Positions 38,517 to 52,757 of a DNA stretch of 64,000 bases are shown here, piece after piece. Source of the DNA: Protonemura montana (lineage: Eukaryota; Arthropoda; Insecta; Plecoptera; Nemouridae). The position numbers and the translations under genes are program-made. The stretch is taken from contig OX387602.1 in NCBI GenBank assembly GCA_947568835.1, positions 17,101,021 through 17,165,020 of the forward strand. Reading direction: 5' to 3'. The notes under the pieces were generated by a model, which was not told the origin of the DNA, ran no database searches, and was given only the letters and a program-made list of their open reading frames with translations. Numbering within the stretch: position 1 is the stretch's first letter; each line of letters starts with the position of its first letter.

Positions 38517-41402
38517 ACAGAGAGCTGAGAGCAGTGTCTGTGCGCACCCCACCTCGCCCATACACGGCGATAACAAAGAGCTTACCGCCCTAAAGACACA
38601 CCACTTATTGCTCGTCAATGTGGCGCGCATAGCCAACGCCGGTCGAACCACAACGGGCGTCGAGCGTCGAGACGCGCGATCGGCGCCACCCGATAACAAG
38701 CTACTTATCACGGACCCACCAGCGAAACAGACACCAGGCTTATCTCGCGCTAATCGCGTCACTGCCGTGGTCCCCGCTGGTCCTCGCGTGCCCCCCCCAA
38801 CCCAATGGCTGGACCAATCGGGTGGAACGACGCGAGAGCATTCATCTCTGGAAGCCATGTCTTTGTGCGTAATTATCACGTCAATTTGAAAGTCGCGCAA
38901 ATTATTTTGTTTCTAAATGAGTCGCAAAACAACCCTTTTCATACTTCTATCTAATTAGGGTTCTGAATTAGAGTGCACTCTCGTCTTCCCATCCATTCCA
39001 CTGCTCGCGCTGCGCGTAAACAAAATCTCAAAGCGAAGTCGAGGGGGCGTAGCGCTTTTAGCTTTTTATGACACTATTTTTTCAAAAACTTTGCCCGGCT
39101 AGTGTTCTATGTGCAGATAAGAGACCGATGAACTACTGGCTAATCAGGTATCACCGCGTAGAGACGTGTAGAGACATTGTTCACGCATTCGCTCTCCCCT
39201 CCCGAATGTGTGTAAATTGATCTAATCGCGCGTAAAATCCGCACTGCTTATTCTTACACGCACCTAGTCGTACCTAGACACAATTACCACGCGCGGGTAC
39301 ACAACCGAGGGACGTCGTCGACGATGAAGCCACGGCAAAGGGGTGAATGGACGGCGAGGGTGCAGCACAGGAGTCTTCGTGTGAACATTCCATTAATTAT
39401 CGTAACAAGAGGAAGAGAGATGACGCCGTCGCCTCCACCTCCTCATCCACCCGTCCACTTTTCATATGCACCCTTTGCATCGTTCCGCATTAGTTTATTA
39501 AATCGAGGCCATTGTTTTGAAGGGATGTGCCATGTGCGAGACAGTGGTAGAAGGAGATACCGTCCTCCCAACACTAGGCGCTCCTTCCCCAGTCTCCCGA
39601 ACCCCCGATCCCCAAGTTCGGTTACGAATTCTCTCTCCTTCCTTCTCTTCTTGCTTGTGCCGCCATCGCCATCACTCGCACGCGCTATCAAACTCTTCTT
39701 TTCAAAGTCATTTCCCCTCTGGAATCTCGCTACTGAGATATTCTAAGGGTGGGTGTAGGTATGTGTATATAGCGGCTATGACTGTACACTATATACGCAG
39801 AGGTATTGTTACTAGAGCAGTCTGTAATTGGCTTGTGAAAAATTAATCTGCCGAGATTTCATTAATTAAATTTAAATGATTTATCAAAGGGGCATACAAC
39901 TTGACAATAAGTGGGTCCTTGTGGGTCGGTCCTGAAAGCATGGTGCTCGTTGCAGTTATTACTTTTTACCGGCAAGGGAAACGGCGAAGGGGGTGAAGGG
40001 AGTCGAGGGGGGTACAATCGATCGCGCTTATTTCTCCACGCACATTCGAAACATGGCGTAGCTAATTAAATATCAGCAGTAATACGTCCTTATACACAAC
40101 AGTCCAGTTTCGGTCCAGCTATATATATCTGTCTATATAGCACAATAGGATGCACATTGTTGACGATTCAATTTCCTCTAAAACGTATAAAAATGGTAAA
40201 CCCCATTCTTTCCTGGCAATTATTACCGTTGTTGTACTGGCAATTCTGATTTTAATAATCAGAGGCTCGTTCGTATTGTGAAACGTCGGTTTCCAACCCT
40301 TTTCTCGTCCCTCTAGCCCATAGCCAATTATTCTAAACTTCACTCCAATTGGGGTTGAGTGATCAAATTAAACCCGATACAGCTTCCTCCACTCAGAATG
40401 CGCCACCCCTCTGCTACCTCCCTTAATCCCTCTCTTTATAATTTCATATCAGAACTACCCTCCACCACCATCCATCCATCCACCTACACCATTTATTGCA
40501 TACCTGCATTGATTTCCTTTACACTAAGCGCATAGTTCAAGTTTCATACCAAAACAATTTAATTATTTTGTACATGTCAATTATTAAACTAGATCTTGTA
40601 CAGGACCGAGTCCTGGGAGAAACATTGTACGACTACGACTCGGGACATTGACTGCACGGAAACTGTTTCCACGGCGATTTCTACATTTGGCATATCTCGC
40701 CGGTATGCGCTTTTTTTCCCGTATCGCATGACCGTTTTTTTCTGCGTTGATTTTCAAACTTCCCGTGCAATTTCCTTTCGTCCTATTGGACTGCCTAGAT
40801 TTCGTTGGATTACATTTGCATTCATATTATTATTATACATTCATGAAATCTGCCTGGCCGTTTGGGGACCGACAGCTTCACAACCTTTTATTTCATGTTT
40901 GCAAAGCAATAGAGTCTAAATATTTTGTGACAAGTTGTCGATTTAGGAAATTGAACGTATTATTGTATTACTCCATGTAGAATTGGTCGTCCATCTCCGA
41001 ACATAGAAACCGTATTCGCTGCGAACAAACGAGTCGATATAACAAAATGTATTTCATATAATATTATATCCTGAACATCATTCAAGTGGATGGAATAGCA
41101 AACTGTTGCATTCCGAGTGCTAAACTTTATCCATTGCGCAGATAGCAACGATATTTTGTTGTTTTCAGTCCTTCTGAATTGTGAATCTGTTAATTTATTT
41201 TAATTAAATGCTCAGAAAGAGCTGCAAAAAAAGCAATTTGCTTTAAATTTATGTGCAGCGTAATTATACACTATTTTAATTATTTATTTATTATTATCCC
41301 ATCACAGTATTTCATCCCAAGCCCTGATTCATAATGAATGTTCGTTCATTGGACACGGCGCGGTATCCCTCGGAGGGCCCTGTATTGCTCGAAACAAGTC
41401 TA

Positions 41403-41422
41403 GGGGGGGGGGGGGGGGGGGG
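41403..41422 (+). repeat. Poly-G run of 20 bases
   Basis: Uninterrupted G20. Confidence 0.85.
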
Positions 41423-44400
41423 AGAATAGGAAGTGCCAATGGAAAGAAGTGCCCTCGAGGAAGTATCCGCGTGATCCTTGTGAAAACGGCGAAGCGTAGA
41501 GAAACGTTTGCCGCGCCACGGTTGCGTGCAAGCCTCCTTTTAACACCTTCGTATACACGGCATTCACTTCAATTTATACCATTTTCTCGTGACACCCACT
41601 GTACCCCCCACTCCACACACCGTATCTTCAATGCACAAAGCACATGCGATGCAACTAAACTGCAATCGTTTTATTCTGCAACGAATGTATGTATTTCTGC
41701 GTACACAGAGAGATTTATATATTTTTCTTTGGTTTTCTTCCAGCTGTGTGTTGAGAAAATAAAAAAATAACCATATTCACCCTCATTAACTTTCAACTCA
41801 ATGACTATAACCTGAGTAAAACAAAACGTTTTCGTTGCACTGTAGTTGCATGGTTTTTTTAAACTGGTGGTCATTTTTTTCCCCATCGGGACCAGCTAAC
41901 ACAACTTTTTAAACTCAAAGTCTAATCTTGATCCGCGAGACAAGATCTGAAGATAAAATGATTCTTCACATGACCTCAAAATAGAGACAGGTTTACTGCC
42001 CATTTTGTAAAAAAAAAAATAGATCCTTATCTGCTAAACTATTTGTTCACCCTTAAATCAAAGCTATGGCTGATAATTCTTCAGTCACTCTTTGTGAGCG
42101 CTATTTTTCACTTTTCTCGTGCTACCATAGCGCTAATGTTGAGGTCTTCGCGAAAAATAGCCGGCAAATGTCTATTTTACCGATAAAAATTGAAGCTGCT
42201 TCTAGATGGAGTCACCGTCGTTTCGAGAGTTGAGAAATTTCATCTCGTTATTTCCCGCAGATTACTCGCGTTTCAGCGTGGTTTACGCGTAACATCAATC
42301 ATAACCACAACGAATGATAAACACGTATCGATATTTCGAGTTGTAATTACAAAATAAATGTTTGTTAAAAAGGGCAGCCGGGTGCGCGATCGGGTGGCAC
42401 TTTCTGTTACCACGTGTTAACTGCTCTGCCGAAAATGTAACATTAACGCTGGCGCACTGACTAGAACCTACAAACTCAATGGTTTTATTAATCACAGGTT
42501 TGCTCAGATATGTGTCGTGCTCTGGGATATTGCCCCCCAGCAGCGGATCCACGAGCAATTCTTTCTCAATGCGTTATATTGCCATTCGCCACAAACTTGT
42601 AATTACGTTTTCTGATAACAATAGCAATCTATCTCTCCACCCTATCTCCCTCCATCTTATAACCTTAGTAACATCCATCTCTATTATAATTATTAGATAT
42701 AGATAATCCGTGCTATATATGAAATTGTTTTATGCCATGCTATAATAATTACGGCGATTAATCTGCCACAGTTTCGACACCATGCTCATGCCATCGTCCC
42801 AAACTGCGAACTCGGAAAACACTTACACAGCTATTGCCTGAGCTGGCAAAACTTGTACCGTAAAAACTTATAGAAATAGTTGAAATTGCCCGATGTTCTT
42901 AGTTTTTAGTTTCTAGGTCAAACCGCTTCGTTTGAATCAACTATTACTGGTAATGTTTGCTGGATGCATAGTAAGGAGTAATCAAAGCAAGACCGGGGTT
43001 GATGGAGAAGCATTGTTTGATTCAATTGTGGTTAAAACTGTTAACCCTCAAGACTGTTCATTCGGCTGCATCATTTTCTAAAGCCGACAATGATTACTTA
43101 TCTTCTTTTCTCAGAGCGCAGTTCACATTAAAACGACACACAAAAAAAAATCTTTACTCTCAACTCGATGGCTTAACCTATACTTAAAGAAAATTACTTG
43201 TTATTTACCAGGTCCGATTTAATTAACTTTATGTGTGTATGTGCTAGTCACTAGAGTTAGACAATGTAGGATACAGCGAAGTTATCTCACTGGCTTCTCG
43301 GTTGAATGGCAGACGAAATGCTACTCGAGGAAATATAAAGATGGGTCTGTTAAAGTTATAAGATTTTCAAAAGGTACATACTGTGTTGCTTGCTTTGTTG
43401 GCAAGAATGAAAAAAAAAGTTTGCGAATTCCCACAAATACTATTGTCTCACTCAAAGCTATTTACTTTTCTCAATTTCACATTTTTAATATGCGCTGTTA
43501 TCTCTTGATTTCAGGAAAATTGAGAGGCTGATCAACGACAGCTTGAAACGGGGGTGAAATTCTGTAAGTTTTAACAATAATAATCTCTCAGTACCCCTCT
43601 CACACCATTTTTTGATATATTTATACGATTAAAAGTATACCTTCTCCTCTTTCTCCTCCCACCTCGTGCCGCCATCGTGCCATCTCGCGAGAATTTATCG
43701 TCCAGTAATAGTAGACAGGTCAGCCTTGCTATCACAGCATCATATATGCAGCAGACGGGATCTGATTCTGAACTGTACCACGGACCAAAGTTGTTTCAAA
43801 TTTTGCCCGTTGCCTTACAGCGCGCGTCTTGTGTGCCCACCCAAGCGAGTAGTCGCCAATATCCTACTCCAAGGCTGAATACTACCGAACCGATGCTGTA
43901 GCTAATGCAACTCTGTGTAATTCAAGCTTGTTAACAAGTAACCTTTCGTTTATCCCGCAAGTTAAGAACAACTTACAGATCGCACCGATCGGGTAATTAG
44001 GCTCAAAGACTGATTGGTTAGAATCTTTAGGTAGCAGATTAATTGGTAATCAAGAGAATACAGGTATGCTGGGACGATAAAAGTCTTAACTTAGGTTATT
44101 AGTTGTTGAAATGTTTTTTCGAGTTTTACAGGTAATTTGTTTGTGGTAAAAAATGACGGTCTTTTGCTCTTTAGCTATCATTTTTCCACTCACGAATACG
44201 CACATTATGTCCGCGTATATAGAAGCAGCATAAACAAAAAAAAAACATCATTATAAAAGAAACCCCTAAAAAGGTTATTATCCCGTGCATATATAAAACC
44301 CTTTGATCCCATTTCAAGTGAGGGAGTTACGAGTTATTAAACCTGGATGAAATGTAATTTGTTATGTAATCAAATTACGACCGAACTTGATTATACTTTT

Positions 44401-45191
44401 ATACTGAAGCCAATTTTGTGTAGATGAGTAAAAATTACAAGAACTATTTACTTTGTATGACCCTAGATAATGAATTGCGTTAGATTGGAATTAATATTTT
44501 TGAAACATAAAAAATTACCCGTCAGTTTCGCTGAAGTTGATTCAGTTTCAGCTGTTTAGTTTCCAAACCTCCCGTGGCATCGAACCCACATAACAGACTG
44601 ACCGGCTCCTAATGCATTCAATTATTTGGATTAATTTCAATTAAATGGTCAATACGTCCATTACACACACACACACCGGTATTCAGCACACGACTTCTGG
44701 CTTGTTGCACAGAGATCATTGCAATTCTGTGCATTCCTCCCGAACGATTCCTCATGATCAATCATCATCGATGGCGACCGCTGCAAGCGTCAATCGCTGA
44801 TCAGATAAACGAACGAAACCAAACAGCAAACCAGGAGACTGGTAATACACGCTTGTTTCACTGTCCGTCCATTGTCCAAATGCATTCAGTTTTCTGTCTC
44901 AACGGAATATGAGATCACCGGTATCTTGCTGTTCTCCGCGGGGATGTCTCGCAGCCCTCCACGGATGACGCGACGCCGACACTGCGACTCGTGGCGTGTC
45001 ACCCATGAGCCGGCGCTAGCTTTACCCAACGCAATCACGCTTATATATACCACCGCACTTCATTTATTTTTGCACCAATCCACTTAAAATATACGACGGA
45101 GAAGGAGAGTGCGAAAGCCGGCCACCCATATCCCCGAGTCCCGGCTGCACCGCCGGACAAATTGAAAAAGCGAGCACTTTATGAGACAGCG

Positions 45192-45233
45192 CCGCCACCG
45201 CCGCCGATTCGGAGGTGGTGGCGGCGGTGGCGG
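45192..45233. repeat. GC-rich perfect inverted repeat
   Basis: CCGCCACCGCCGCC (45192-45205) is the exact complement of GGCGGCGGTGGCGG (45220-45233) across 14 bases. It would fold into a very stable hairpin. Confidence 0.85.
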
Positions 45234-45439
45234 TGATGCGGATATACGTGGAGAGACAACGAAGACTTGATGAGAGTGAGATACTAGTGGGGAGGGGGCA
45301 GGCAGGGTGCGGGGAGGGGGTGTTGAGCTGATGAGTTTGGGTTTTGTATTCTTTGGCTAAATTGATTGGAACGCCAAATTAATTGGAGTTCATCCTTCCC
45401 TTCCTTCGCCTGCCTCGTACAGTCTCGTCAACCAATTAA

Positions 45440-45440
45440 A

Positions 45441-45470
<30 letters not shown>
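45440..45470. repeat. Compound (AC)n(AT)n microsatellite
   Basis: About ten AC dinucleotides run directly into about six AT dinucleotides. Confidence 0.85.
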
Positions 45471-45471
<1 letters not shown>

Positions 45472-48400
45472 CATTGCTCACTCACACATCTACCTATCGA
45501 TCAAAATGAATGTCTGGTGTGAGAAAAAAAACGCAGATAACGAAACGTGTGAATCGAATTAAAAATCGAAATTAAAATACGCCCATAGATGGTTTTATGG
45601 GTCCGTGCAAAGACATAAATATAATAAAAAGCAAGACAATGTAATCGAATAGCGTACCTGGGGCGGACTGGTTATTCGTCATTCTGAGAATGATTGGAAA
45701 ATGGAAGTGCTATTAATTAGTTATTCCATCAGTAAAAGAGCGAGTCTCTGATTAAATTCGTCTATTTTATTGAGTAGTTGTCTTCTGTGCCATCAAACAT
45801 GGAATACATTTATTACCGCGACGGAAGAAAAGGAGAAAAAGAAAATGCTTTCAAGGAAATTACACAAATAATGGAATATGGAAGTACTTACCCTTATTGA
45901 CTTATTTTCATAACAATCGATTCCGCCAGACCACTTCGGAATTTTTCCATATTTTAAATGGAAAAGGATCAATGCAAGGAAAAACATGTTAAAATAAAGC
46001 AATAACTCGCGTAAATCGCACTACTGGCCCAATTACGTCTTCGATTGAAGCTGATAAGATATCCCATTAATAACATGTTCGACTTGCAAATTATTAATAG
46101 CCTGTCTACTCGTTGTCTGTACTGCCTGTACCCACGCTGGCTCACTATCCTCTATATAATATCGTATATTGGCAATTAGTTAAGGATATTAAATCGACCG
46201 CCATCATAATCTGTGATGATTTATGATAAAAGCGCCGACATGCGTTAAATTAGGCTTCACTTGATTGGCTAATAAATCCACTATTGTAATAATATAATCC
46301 ACTCAGAGAGCCTATGCATTCGGACCTCTCGCTCTCCCGCACGGGCCGATATCGGTGCCAGTTATTGGCAAATGGGCTTTAAGTATTGCTTACAGAAAAC
46401 AATTGTTCGCTGGAAGATAACACTGGTGAACGGAGCCTGATGGGACTGGACCAGGACCACTGGAGAGAATGCGTGCGGAATGAAATGCGAAGTGAGGGAG
46501 AGAGAGAGAGGTGGATAGAGAGAGAGGCACGAGGGCTCGCGTTGCATTGATAAAGGATTATTATTGCAGAGTAATTAAGGATTGAAATTGTCTATTAACT
46601 TAATTGACAGGATAAATCATTTTAATTAGCAAAGATTAAGAACACGTGGGACCCTGAAAACCACGCTGAAATTTAATTACGAAATTTCATTAAAATTTGG
46701 ATTATACATGAAAACAGAAATATCTGCCTGGGTGTTTATAATTACATAAATTGGGTTCTACCGGCATTCACCTGGACCTTTTTTTTTACCTACGGGGTGT
46801 GACAAAAGTTCCCGGCGCGTAAACTCGTTTAATTCTGTCAAAATATAGAGGACCACATTTTATAATTTTACGATATTTAAAGTAGAATACACTAAAGCCA
46901 CAGGCACATCCACTATCATTGCAAATTTAGTAAAAGGCAATTCTGCCAGCTAATAGATATTATACGTGAATTCAATTTAAAAATGTTGGCGCCTCACAAT
47001 AAAACGCCAAGCAACTCATATCTGGTATGACATTCGATAAAAACTCTACGGGCTGCCCCCTACCTATTAATGGGAATTCCGTTACCTGAGAGTCTTGGTG
47101 CAACCCTGACTACCCCCACGTCTCCACAGGTCACGCTTATGTCTTCTGTTCTTTTTCCAACGACTTTCCTGACAAGTTAGTCGCCTAAATAGGTCGCCTC
47201 GTTCGGTGAGCTTGCCCCTAGAGCAGCAGCTGTTGGTAAACCGCCTAATCGGGACCCACGCAACGCGCAGGAAGCCAAGATAGCGGCATCAGGAGACTAA
47301 TTACCTGAAGACACTGTCACGTTCGATTATGCATCTCCTCGGAGCTGGACACACGTCCACATCACAGCTGCAGGCGTCGCTAATGGACGTCTTGTGTTAG
47401 TCCAAACAGATCAAAGTAGATGATAGCGTGTATATATAGGGGCAAGGCCGATTGTGTTGAAGCACATTTTTTAGAAACTACCGGAAATTAGTAGAATGTT
47501 AATTCACTTTTCAGGTTTTCACACATGGTTCGCTTTGTTTTAATTAGGATTTGTATATCTATTAACCGAGAAGGATATTCAATTTCTATCATGCAACGGA
47601 CTCTCCTTTGCTCTAGATTCTGTTTGAAAACAAACTGCTTCCTTCTGATTCTTTTTCTTCATCTGACAGTTACATATAGGTTGCAACTACAGGGCGATAC
47701 GATATAGCTTTGGTGTGTATAGCGAATCAAATATATTGGTTTGGCGGCAAATCGTTTTGTCGATGAGTTGAAACCAAAAAGCAAACGTCTCCATTTAGCT
47801 CATTGAACGTTTATCGGCTTGTCGGCGGCTTTTTTTCCTGCCTCCCCCTCCCCCCTCGTGCCACCCCCCATCGACTGGAGGCAGGCGGCAGCCGGGGCAG
47901 GAAAGGAAGCAGGAAGGTGATCTCGAAACGGAGCGCCTTGCTCACTCGCTCGCGATGCCTCAGGGGTGGTGAAGGGGGAGGAAGTGGAGGCTGAGCAGCC
48001 AGCCTGGAGCTCTTATGTTGTGATCTGTGAATGCCAGCGATTGTCACGCGGAGAGAAAGAGCACCCCCACCCCCTCCCTGCCCCCACCCCCAGACCGCGT
48101 GGCTCCTTACCACCCACCGTCGACACCTGTTGGTGTCTGTGTGCAGTAAACTTGACACTGAGCCGCTCTTCTTTTCGCGAAAGCTTGCCGGCACGACGCA
48201 CGGATTGCACGCTATATGCATCTGCAAGACAAAGCAGTACGGATACCTCGCGGGTTTGAGGACTCATACAGCACTGCTGGTGCACCATGACTTTCAGTTG
48301 TAACGCGCATATATGCGTGTTGTGTAAATTTCTCTATGTGACATGTCACATTTCCAGCAATCATTCTCTTCTACCCTTTAATCAACTCGTTTTGAAACAT

Positions 48401-51400
48401 GGTCTCTACCCGTTCTTTTGGAGGAGGCTGGTAGTAGCCCTCCTCCCGACCAGCCATCGACTTCCTACTTTAAATTAATTGGATTTCAATCACATTAGCG
48501 GGCTACCGGATATCCTATATCCCTATATTTCTTTCTCTATCCCAACTGTTGGAGGGTAACCTAATATAATACACATTGTTCCCTTCAGATGTTAATCAAA
48601 TTGTTTCATTAAAAGAGCCGCCAGACCGTGGAAAACGCGGTTAAAAAATATTTATGGAGCTTGGACCCTAAATTCATATCTTATTAATTACAGCGCACAG
48701 CACCTAATGCATGAACTGAGCAGGTAATTTATGTGAACAGGTTCGCTTTTGGCCAATTGAATGCGAGTTCGTCGTGATTATATTTATCACACCATGTCCA
48801 CGCCATGAGCATCTCATGTATTTTTAGGAATGGGAATTCATATTATTCAAATATAGCTCATCTAATTACTGGTAAGTTTTTTTTTTGGTAATCGCTAATT
48901 ATGCAGTTAATACATCTTCGCAACAGCACGGAATTTGACATGCCTTCGCGAGCCACTGACGCGGGTGCAGTTTCGCACCACGCTGCAATTTCAACGCAAT
49001 TATAAAGAAATGATAACCGATAATAAGTGGCAGCTAAACAAAGAGTTGAGAAGTTGGTCGCCTTTCGAAAGATTAACCTCCAAACGATGAAAAACCAAAA
49101 TACCCCGCGAGTTTGAAACCCGTTTGGGGGCAGCCAAGTGTCGTTAGTGCCAAGAGATGAGGGGAAGGGGGGAGGCCGGAACTGGTGACCAGTGACCCCT
49201 GACCTGCTCCGGTGTCTGACTGACAGGAAGTGGTGGCAGCACTCCGCCACATGGTCCGACGTGTTGGCTGCGCACAGAGCAGAAAGCTGCGCGCGGACCA
49301 ATGCTCGCGGCACGCACTGCATGGCCAAAAGTCTGCACGCACCGCCAAAACAATTCTTGGAGCTCATCGCTGAATGCAAACACGAACCTTGTATATTCTA
49401 GACGCAATCCTGAGTCATGTTAGCGAGTCATCAAATGCATCTAGACCGCAGTTTTTATTTTTCGCCAGTCGAAATCATCAAAGCATGCTATTTAAGATAA
49501 ATTACCAGCAGTTCCGTAGTAAATTACTTGCATACATTCAAACAAAGACGGGAGTTTTAATATACGTTGCGTAATTAAGAGAATACACATAAGAGAATGT
49601 GACAGAATCCTATTGATGACGTGGAATTTCACACCATCGTCGCCTGTAATTGTAAAACATGCGTTTCAGTGACGTGCTAAAAGCAAGCATTCTTGAGCCG
49701 CTCTAAAGTCTAAGGTGTAGGTACATTGGTTGTTACAGAAGAACGCCTTTCTTGTAGTTTACAAGCACATGAGCGCGGCTGTTTTGTTCGAAAAGGCACG
49801 TTGCCTCGCCAACACAATCACTGTATCGGTCGAATGTCATGTCTCCATGAGCACTGTTTTTCAATATTTTCAAAGTTAATTACCCCTTTTTGTGTTTGTG
49901 TGCGCTATGTTGTGCGCGATTGCTGGGAATATAGTTTCGCCCGTTGTGGTCGTAAGGGTAAGGGACTGTGCCAGAGTTTTGTTGCATACCCACAGCATTG
50001 AACATGGCCAGTAGCTCGATGCAATGACGTTTTGCAGACTTGATATTTCACATCGTATTTAGACATAGTACATGTCGTACTCGAATTTGAATATGGATTA
50101 TTGCTGCTTTATTCCACCTGCTCTTTTTTGTTATCATGAAACTGATTAATTAATTTTTTGCCGTAGTGTAATATAGTAACAATATCATTTATTACATTTT
50201 CGGCTAGCATATCTGAGGCAAATTTAATTTTAAAACAAATAACTTTCCCTCCGTGCTTTAGCACATAATACCAATTGCAAAAGCTTTCACATTTATTTAG
50301 CATGTATATCACATTTATGTTCTGTTTTAGATATTCTATTTCTAATCTATTTTCCGATATACAAGAAGCATTGTGTGCTGTATATACGGACATAGCAAAT
50401 TCCGTTTGCTTTTTAAAACATATATATCCACGTACCGGGCAATAATAAACCAAAAATAAAATATAATTTGTAGTCCAAGCCCAGACCGAGTTTGCTACAT
50501 AGCATATATACATAGCATAGCATACACCCATATGGGTTCTCCATGCCCACTGATTGTCCCGCTCGCCTTTCGTACTTGTATTTTCATTCCGGTCTCTACG
50601 ATATGTGTATGCCCTTTACAGGGCTTCTGTCCGGCCGTCTTACTTCCTATACTTTGATTAGTCCGGCACTTGTATTGTTTCTGTGTCTCTGTCCATGTCA
50701 AACGAGCGCAGGGTACTCCTCTAAGAAACCGTGTTCGTCTTCAGAAGGGTCCGTGTTCAACCACCCTTTTATCACCCACGCCTTGCCGCTAAGAGAAACA
50801 CTCATTCCTTTGCCTAATCTCGCAAAGAAACGTATAATTAAATGTGACCTCAATTTTAAATAGTGCGACAGATAGATTTTAAAATAGTTTTAACATGGAT
50901 AAAGAAGGTGTGTTTACATTCCGAGATGAAGATAGCTGCTACATCGCGGTGACAATTTCTAGTGCACCGCATCTTTCGAAAACGATCCAAGAAAATGGTT
51001 ATGTTGAAGCAGGCGAACACATATTTTCAGATATATTGTAATCCTTTGTGTGTTTTCCGATATTTCTCATCAACGCGTTTCCATCCGCAACGATTCGCAA
51101 TTGTTATTCAAACAAACAAAAACTTGCCGCCAAGTAAGTTTCTCATTTTAGCGTGCGCCATTTTCTTGCGCGTGGTTTCATTCCTCCCCGTTTACTCGTT
51201 AATAGTTGTCTTAAAACATTAGGAATATTGTAAAAGTGAGTGAGAGAGAAGAAGCGTATACGCCAGCTTAACTCGAAGAACTAACTTTTATCTTTTATTA
51301 AATTACATAATGTTAATCTGTTCTGTCTTGAACACCCAGAGCCGCTCAGGAGAACGTGCAAAACGTTCACTCCTGTAGGATCCCTGCTCTGCATGCCTGC

Positions 51401-51438
51401 ACCCACCCTCTCTCCTATCACAGTCAACAATGTAGAAG

Positions 51439-51470
51439 AATATTAATTAACAACATTCTTAATTAATATT
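51439..51470. repeat. AT-rich dyad of homeodomain-type cores
   Basis: AATATTAATTAA (51439-51450) and TTAATTAATATT (51459-51470) are perfect inverted repeats 8 bases apart. Each arm contains a TTAATTAA-type core. Confidence 0.8.
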
Positions 51471-52323
51471 ATAGGTTTGCATGAAAACATTGGTGCAGCA
51501 TAAATTACTCTAAGTTAAATTAATTTTACGATACTATATAAGTCAGTGAAGTTTGTGTGACTTTCAGCAGAAAGTGCTAGAACATTTTATGAGGATCTTA
51601 GAGCAAGCGCAACGCATTTCATTGAGAACTGTCACTCTGTCAGTAAAAACATGTAGATTCTTCCTAACCTGGGAATAGAATCCAACTTGGGCACAGTATA
51701 TTCCCTCCCAGAATTCCTTTCACTAAAACATTTTACCTTTTACCACGGGACAATAGTCCCTGTCGATATGTACGGCGTCGGTATTTTCGAAAGAAAGAGC
51801 AAGAAGATGCTTCTAATAATAATTTAACACATTTTTAATACCAAACTCGTTCACGTGCGCATTGAAAATCAATTTCAATCCTTGAGAAAAGACAAGTGAC
51901 TTCGTCAACTTCAATTACATCAACAGCTAATGACGGGAAAATTAATTAATTATGCTCCCTTCTCTTGAGTATGTACGACGCATACTTGACGTGCAAAGAA
52001 TATATACAAAGTCCTGCGTTCCTACTGGCGTCTGCTTTTTTGTTCTAAAAAAACGACGCCCACCGACGCCGCTGTATAAGTTTATTTACAACTTGTAGCA
52101 TCAATTAGACAGCTAATGAGCTAATTAAAAGAGTATTCAGTGTAATGAATACCGGGGGGGATTATTATTAACTCAATGCACTGCTAATTACCGCATGGCA
52201 GAGGCAGCGGCGGCAGCGGCAGCGCTGCGAACTTCCACCACCCTTGCTCCAAAGCTCCCCAAACGAAAGAGTTATTTAATTAATGTAAGACGTCAGTCGC
52301 GGGTGGCGGCCGGGGGTTGGTAG

Positions 52324-52343
52324 GGCGTCGGCGTCGGCGTCGC
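52324..52343. repeat. Short GGCGTC hexamer array
   Basis: Three consecutive GGCGTC units, the same unit as at 38467-38516. Confidence 0.75.
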
Positions 52344-52744
52344 GACGCATTTGAGCAGCAAGCCGCCACTGCGGAGAGCTCACCGTAGAGCGGAATTAGC
52401 TCTAGTAAAAGATTAACCCCATGTGCTGCACTATTTTGGCGCGCGACTTACTGACGTTCATTGAAAAATATCCCGGTTCTCATAGGTAAAGACACTGGGA
52501 GATTGTGATTTCAGATTGACTTCTGCGTTACACCTGCGAACGTCTTGATAAGCGATGAGATTAAGTCTGTTGCTGTCTCGTTGTTTTTGAGTACCTATAG
52601 TAGAGGTTGGCGATTTTGGCAGTACGAGGTTTCCTGCTCGTCGGAAAAGCGGAGACTCCGCCGCCTCCTGAGCACGGCAACACGATAAAAGGAAACTCCG
52701 CCGTTGGGGGCGCGGGGGATTGGATCGGCGGCCCGTAGAATGGA

Positions 52745-52757
52745 GGGGGGGGGGGGG
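52745..52757 (+). repeat. Poly-G run of 13 bases
   Basis: Uninterrupted G13. Confidence 0.85.

Noticed and set aside
38377-38889. Long frames on both strands with an arginine-rich block
   Set aside because: The length and the poly-Arg stretch come from the GGCGTC array. There are no splice signals and no domain.
40604-40702. Possible 99-base exon between a tacag acceptor and a GTATGC donor
   Set aside because: Two frames are open but neither resembles a known protein, and the third ends in a stop. The splice sites are only moderate.
47803-48303. Several overlapping frames in a GC-rich island
   Set aside because: Low-complexity Pro/Gly-rich translations on both strands, caused by C-rich and G-rich runs.
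49192-49401. 69-codon plus-strand frame after a tgacag acceptor
   Set aside because: Frames on the opposite strand are longer over the same bases, and no motif is seen.
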